Shown here: one piece after another, positions 60,136 through 64,000 of the stretch
How the letters are laid out: the number at the start of each line of letters is the position of its first letter
How positions within the stretch are numbered: position 1 is the first letter of the stretch
Assembly (NCBI GenBank): GCA_037013495.1
Contig: CM072812.1
Span: 71,121,340-71,185,339, forward strand
Direction: 5' to 3'
Source of the DNA: Hippophae tibetana
Lineage: Eukaryota > Streptophyta > Magnoliopsida > Rosales > Elaeagnaceae
Length of the DNA: 64,000 nucleotides
Program-made: the position numbers and the translations under genes
The notes under the pieces: generated by a model
Told to the model about the DNA's origin: nothing
The model's input: the letters and a program-made list of their open reading frames with translations, nothing else
Databases searched by the model: none

Positions 60136-61856
60136 TGTAAGTATACACGGTCACAAGTAATAATATGATAAGTAAAATATCGTTCCCACGAAGATTTGTC
60201 ACTATAGTTTATTGATTACTAAAATTATTTCACTCTGATTTTATCCAAAATAATCGTTGATTAGAAAAAGTTAACTAAAAAGTTTTATAACAAAATAAAA
60301 GAAATCTAGGATTACAATTTTTCACCAAATTAATCCACTCGAATCATATTATTTTCTCTTGATTTATATTTTTATAGTACATTTAATTTGTCAACCGAAA
60401 ACTTCTAACTTTATCCATACATCTCTTTCGAGCTCCGTATAGATACACCTCGTTAAATTAATTCACTATATTCCTATGAGAATTAAATTCACAGAGATTC
60501 ATTATGTTCTAAGTTCTCAAATGGTCACACATACAATTAAGGTATATTCCTATCCTTCATATATACATGTTATTCTATCCATGAGCAATATACACAAAAA
60601 TGTCTCTTCCAAGTTTATTTAAGTGTCACAGATCATTTGATAAAATTTCCAATAATCAAAAGCATTAAGCACAAATAGAATAAACAAATACAACGCCTTA
60701 TAAATCTTTCAAAAATAATTAAATTCAAGCTTCATAAATTTAGATAAAATGCAACCCTAGAAATATTAAATTACTTCATAAATTAAAATTAAAATTACAA
60801 CAGTTAAGGAATATTAGATTAAGAACACAAAGAAAATTAAAAAATCTCGGCTCATAAATATTTGGCACACACAGAACACAACAGAAGCCAAAAATGGCTT
60901 CTACGTGTACCACTATCCAGAACCCAAACTCTCCAAAAATTCTCAAACTAAAAACTTCATTTTTAGCAATAAATGCCCTATTTATAGCTAAGAAATACAT
61001 CTAAAAAAATACATTTTCTTTAATTATGCAGACACGTGTATGGGAAATGGGATATCGAAAATATTATTTAACATACGCGTGAGAGACATCACAACAGAGG
61101 GCGTCATTTCAGATCTTTTTTTAATTCAATCTACGTGCCACGTGTTAATGTCTGATTCACTGTAAGATATGGTGGGAAACGTGGCAACTTTCAATTGGTG
61201 GTATAAACGGGCGCATGTGATTGCACCGCAGGAAATCGTGGCTTTGGCAGACACGTAAAGATACTTGGGTCCCACCCTGCATACCAGCCTGCGAGACATA
61301 TGGGCCCCACTTGGCGCACCGAGCCGTGTGATCCAGAAAACCTGCTTCCATTCGCTTTCGTCGGGTTTGAAAGACACGCGCTCATCCTAACCGTTGCTTT
61401 TCTAATCTGATGGTTCACGTGGCGCGCGTGGGTGATGGCGCGTTGACTTCTTCTTTCCTGCACAGAAATTAAATTTCCTTAATTGCATTTTACCCCTCCA
61501 ATTTAATTCAAATTAACTTTTAAACTTTCTTTAATTGTAATTAAGCCCTTTTCTAATTTAAATTAACTTTTCAACTTTTGTTAATTATAATTAAGCACGA
61601 TTTTAATTCAAATTATATTTTTAGACTATTATAAATTGCAATTAAACACTTTTTTATTTTAAATTATATTTTTAGACATAAATTTGCAATTAAGTACCTT
61701 TTCGATTCAAATTATTTAATTTTCTTAAAAATATATTCCTTAACACATAAATAGTAAATATTAATTTATTCAACTAAAATTAACTAAATATGTCAAGAAC
61801 ATATTAATTATAATTAATAAAATAGATAAAGATAACTATATAAAATACAGTTATCA
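60136..61856 (-). repeat. gypsy-type LTR, apparently solo, inserted in the copia LTR
   Basis: Read on the minus strand it opens TGATAACTGTATTTTATATAG, much like the Athila-type LTR start at 6903, and ends GTGTATACTTACA. Its lower 370 bp are repeated at 63633-64000. No internal region flanks it on either side, so it is probably a solo LTR. The bases outside do not give a clean 5-bp target duplication. Confidence 0.6.
60979..61450 (-). promoter_or_regulatory. LTR promoter: TATA box with upstream G-box cluster
   Basis: TATAAATA on the minus strand at 60986-60979 is preceded, in transcription order, by three perfect CACGTG G-boxes (61417-61422, 61139-61144, 61033-61038) and further ACGTG cores (for example AAACGTGG near 61178). 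The stretch is clearly richer in GC than its surroundings. It fits a U3 promoter; bZIP or bHLH factors bind such motifs. Confidence 0.5.
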
Positions 61857-63632
61857 ATAGTCCATAACAATTATTTAAAGTATCGGATCATTAATTATAT
61901 CACTAGTATGATACATATCTTGATCCAGGGTAACTAATGTAGAGACAATACTTATATGTGATATAGATCATACATGATTTGATCAAAGATATTAGAAACA
62001 TTATTAACATTTATTTACTCATAGTTGTTTCTTTATACCACTTATGACCATATGCATCACAATTTGGCTTACTTAGTGAAACCCTTGGTTGTTGGACTAA
62101 GATGCATCTTATATCTTGGTATCTCGATGTTCACGTGAGCTAAGAGGCTACTCATATGTCCATTCCATCTATTCTCAGATGTTAGATAAAAGTTCATTTA
62201 TTTAGCGGTTTTAGAGCTTGAATGATTATGCACATCCTATGATATGATCATAGTAGAGTTATTCATAAGAACCTTAGATATTCAAGGAAATATAGTAATT
62301 AGAGATTTAAAACTCATAGTTGTGGAAGACTTAACTACACTTTATGGTTGTATCAATGGATTACTCAACATTATTGAATTTGGGTAAATGTCAGATGTGA
62401 TATTACAAAGTTCAATTCTATTTTTATAATGGAGTAACTCTAGAATTATATAAAATTTGCAATTAATTGAAAGGTTAACTAATGTGTTAAGTTTTATTTA
62501 AGTTCAAACTCACAGTTCCATCGATATCCAAATATGCTCCATAAACAAAGACATTAACCATGTTACACTATATGTTGAAATAGATAGCAAGGATTAATCA
62601 TTTAATTATCAATAAGTATATCTATTAATATGACAATTTATGAAAGTGATAAATATCAAATAAATATGTGATTGTATTTTTAGTTATATGCGTAAATAAA
62701 TATTTAATTTGAATCAATTAAATATTTCATATTATTTATTTAGATTAAATAAAAATGTTTAATTATTCAAAGGGAAAAATGTCATTTATATTTAGTAGGG
62801 TGTAAAGCTTGTGGGACAAGGTTAAAATTTTAATAAATACTAAATATGATTTCATATTTAATGAAATTAAATATTATGATAATGTTTAGATAGAGATTTA
62901 ATTATTATATGAAAAATATATTTTGAAAACTTATAATTAAGGTTGTGTCTTACATAAAGGATTTGGTCAAATCTTAATTGTTAAAATTGGGAACAATCTT
63001 AGGGTTTTAATCCCCTAAGATTGGTGCCCCTATTGGATATTAAACATAACTAGATTTAGTTGATGAGTTTAGATTTATAATATAATATGATTCTATTGAA
63101 CTAAACCTAAAACACATTATAAATAGACTAAAAAACTAAGAATGGGACACTCATGCTTGGTCGATCCTAGTAAAAATTTCACACAACAAAGTTTGAGTGA
63201 AACAATTTCGTTTGACAAAATTATACCAAACACATATATAGAGAAAAAAAAATTCTTCTCCTTCTTTGGTGTTTTGATTGTTGGAGCTCTGGTGGAGACT
63301 ATGAGTTACTTCATTGGTAATACTTGAAGTGTCAAGGGAGACTAGACTTTTCAATTCATCAATTGTTGGGAGAAAGGTTTGGAAGATCAAAAGTTTCATG
63401 TTAGGATCCTTAGTCCTTTTCAAATTCAATAAATGTATGTTATTTTTATCTATAAAATTATATTAATGTTACTAATTCTCAAAAGTTTTGAACACCATGC
63501 TTCCACTAAACAAATACAGATTTTATATTTATCATGGCTTTCTTTCGAATCAAAACCAACAACTAACATTAGAGCACTCATTTGATATTTGAATAGTGTT
63601 AACTGTTGTGTGTTTTTCAACACACAAAAACG

Positions 63633-64000
63633 TGCAAGTATACACGGTCACAAGTAATAAAATTTGATAAGTAAGTTATCGTTCCCACGGAGATTTGTTA
63701 CTATAGTTTGTTGAGTATTAAAATTATCTCAATCTGATTTTATTCAAAATAATCATTGATTGTCACAAATGTAAGAAAAGAGTTAAAACAAAATAAAAGA
63801 AATCTAGGATTGCAATTTTTCACCAAATTAATCAACTCAAATCATTTTATTTTCTTTTGATTTATATTTTTTAGTACATTTAATTTGTCAACCGAAAACT
63901 TCTAATTTTATTCATACATCTCTTTCGAGCTCCGTACAAACACACCTCGTTAAATTAATTCACTATATCTCTATGAGAATTAAATTCACCGAAATTCATT
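63633..64000 (-). repeat. second copy of the gypsy-type LTR, cut by the window end
   Basis: Starting TGCAAGTATACACGGTCACA it matches 60136-60500 closely (ATCGTTCCCACG, TTTTTCACCAAATTAATC, ACATCTCTTTCGAGCTCCGTA). It is in the same orientation and continues past position 64000. Confidence 0.8.

Larger units (their letters stand above)
59941..63568 (+). mobile_element. long Ty1/copia LTR interrupted by a gypsy LTR
   Basis: It starts TGTTAGGATTAGTGCCC and ends CTAACA, giving matching inverted ends TGTTAG/CTAACA. Just after the end, AGAGCACTCATT looks like the remainder of an initiator tRNA-Met primer site with GGTATC lost. A TATA-like box (ATTATAAATAGAC, near 63117) supports LTR identity. Without the insertion 60136-61856 the LTR would be about 1.9 kb. 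No copia coding sequence follows before the window ends. Confidence 0.6.

Noticed and set aside
61126..61463. Overlapping minus-strand open frames of 64-90 codons in GC-rich DNA
   Set aside because: They lie in the U3 of the gypsy-type LTR, overlap one another in several frames and show no protein family features.

Overview
This window is nuclear DNA of a flowering plant, probably a eudicot. It is AT-rich, has GT-AG introns, and carries the usual plant LTR retrotransposon lineages plus a CACTA transposon. Three host loci are visible; most of the rest is nested transposable elements. The species cannot be named from the sequence.

Layout. 1-4555: a Ty1/copia element on the minus strand with a minisatellite-bearing 5' LTR. 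4556-6902: AT-rich spacer. 6903-18697: an Athila/Tat-like Ty3/gypsy element holding only gag and protease; its 3' LTR is split by a 6.2-kb CACTA transposon (12199-18433, TSD AAT). 19245-21110: a UGT86A-like glycosyltransferase pseudogene with three frameshifts. 21903-27485 (minus): a 13-exon gene resembling TSL-kinase interacting protein 1 (SANT/Myb, 791 codons). 29546-47021 (minus): a 13-exon, 677-codon gene fusing a degenerate phosphoglycerate kinase domain to a TrmB-type tRNA (guanine-N7) methyltransferase. Its two largest introns hold three Ty1/copia elements, yet all exon phases fit and the joined reading frame stays open.

About 47450-58410 is a Tat-lineage Ty3/gypsy element on the plus strand: LTR, gag, protease, RT, a second RNase H, integrase, a GC-rich tandem repeat block, an antisense extra ORF and a 3' LTR remnant. 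Its integrase is interrupted by an 866-bp copy of the neighbouring TSL-kinase-interacting gene (52471-53336) that still contains an intron, so it was copied from DNA or unspliced RNA. 58410-64000 holds a LINE remnant, a long copia LTR (59941-63568) and gypsy LTRs inserted in and after it.

The best candidates for something unusual are the pseudo-PGK/tRNA methyltransferase fusion, two tandem duplications lying exactly on 5' splice sites of that gene, and the host gene fragment captured by the gypsy element. Exon boundaries were set by eye from splice consensus, reading phase and family resemblance; no alignment or search was run.
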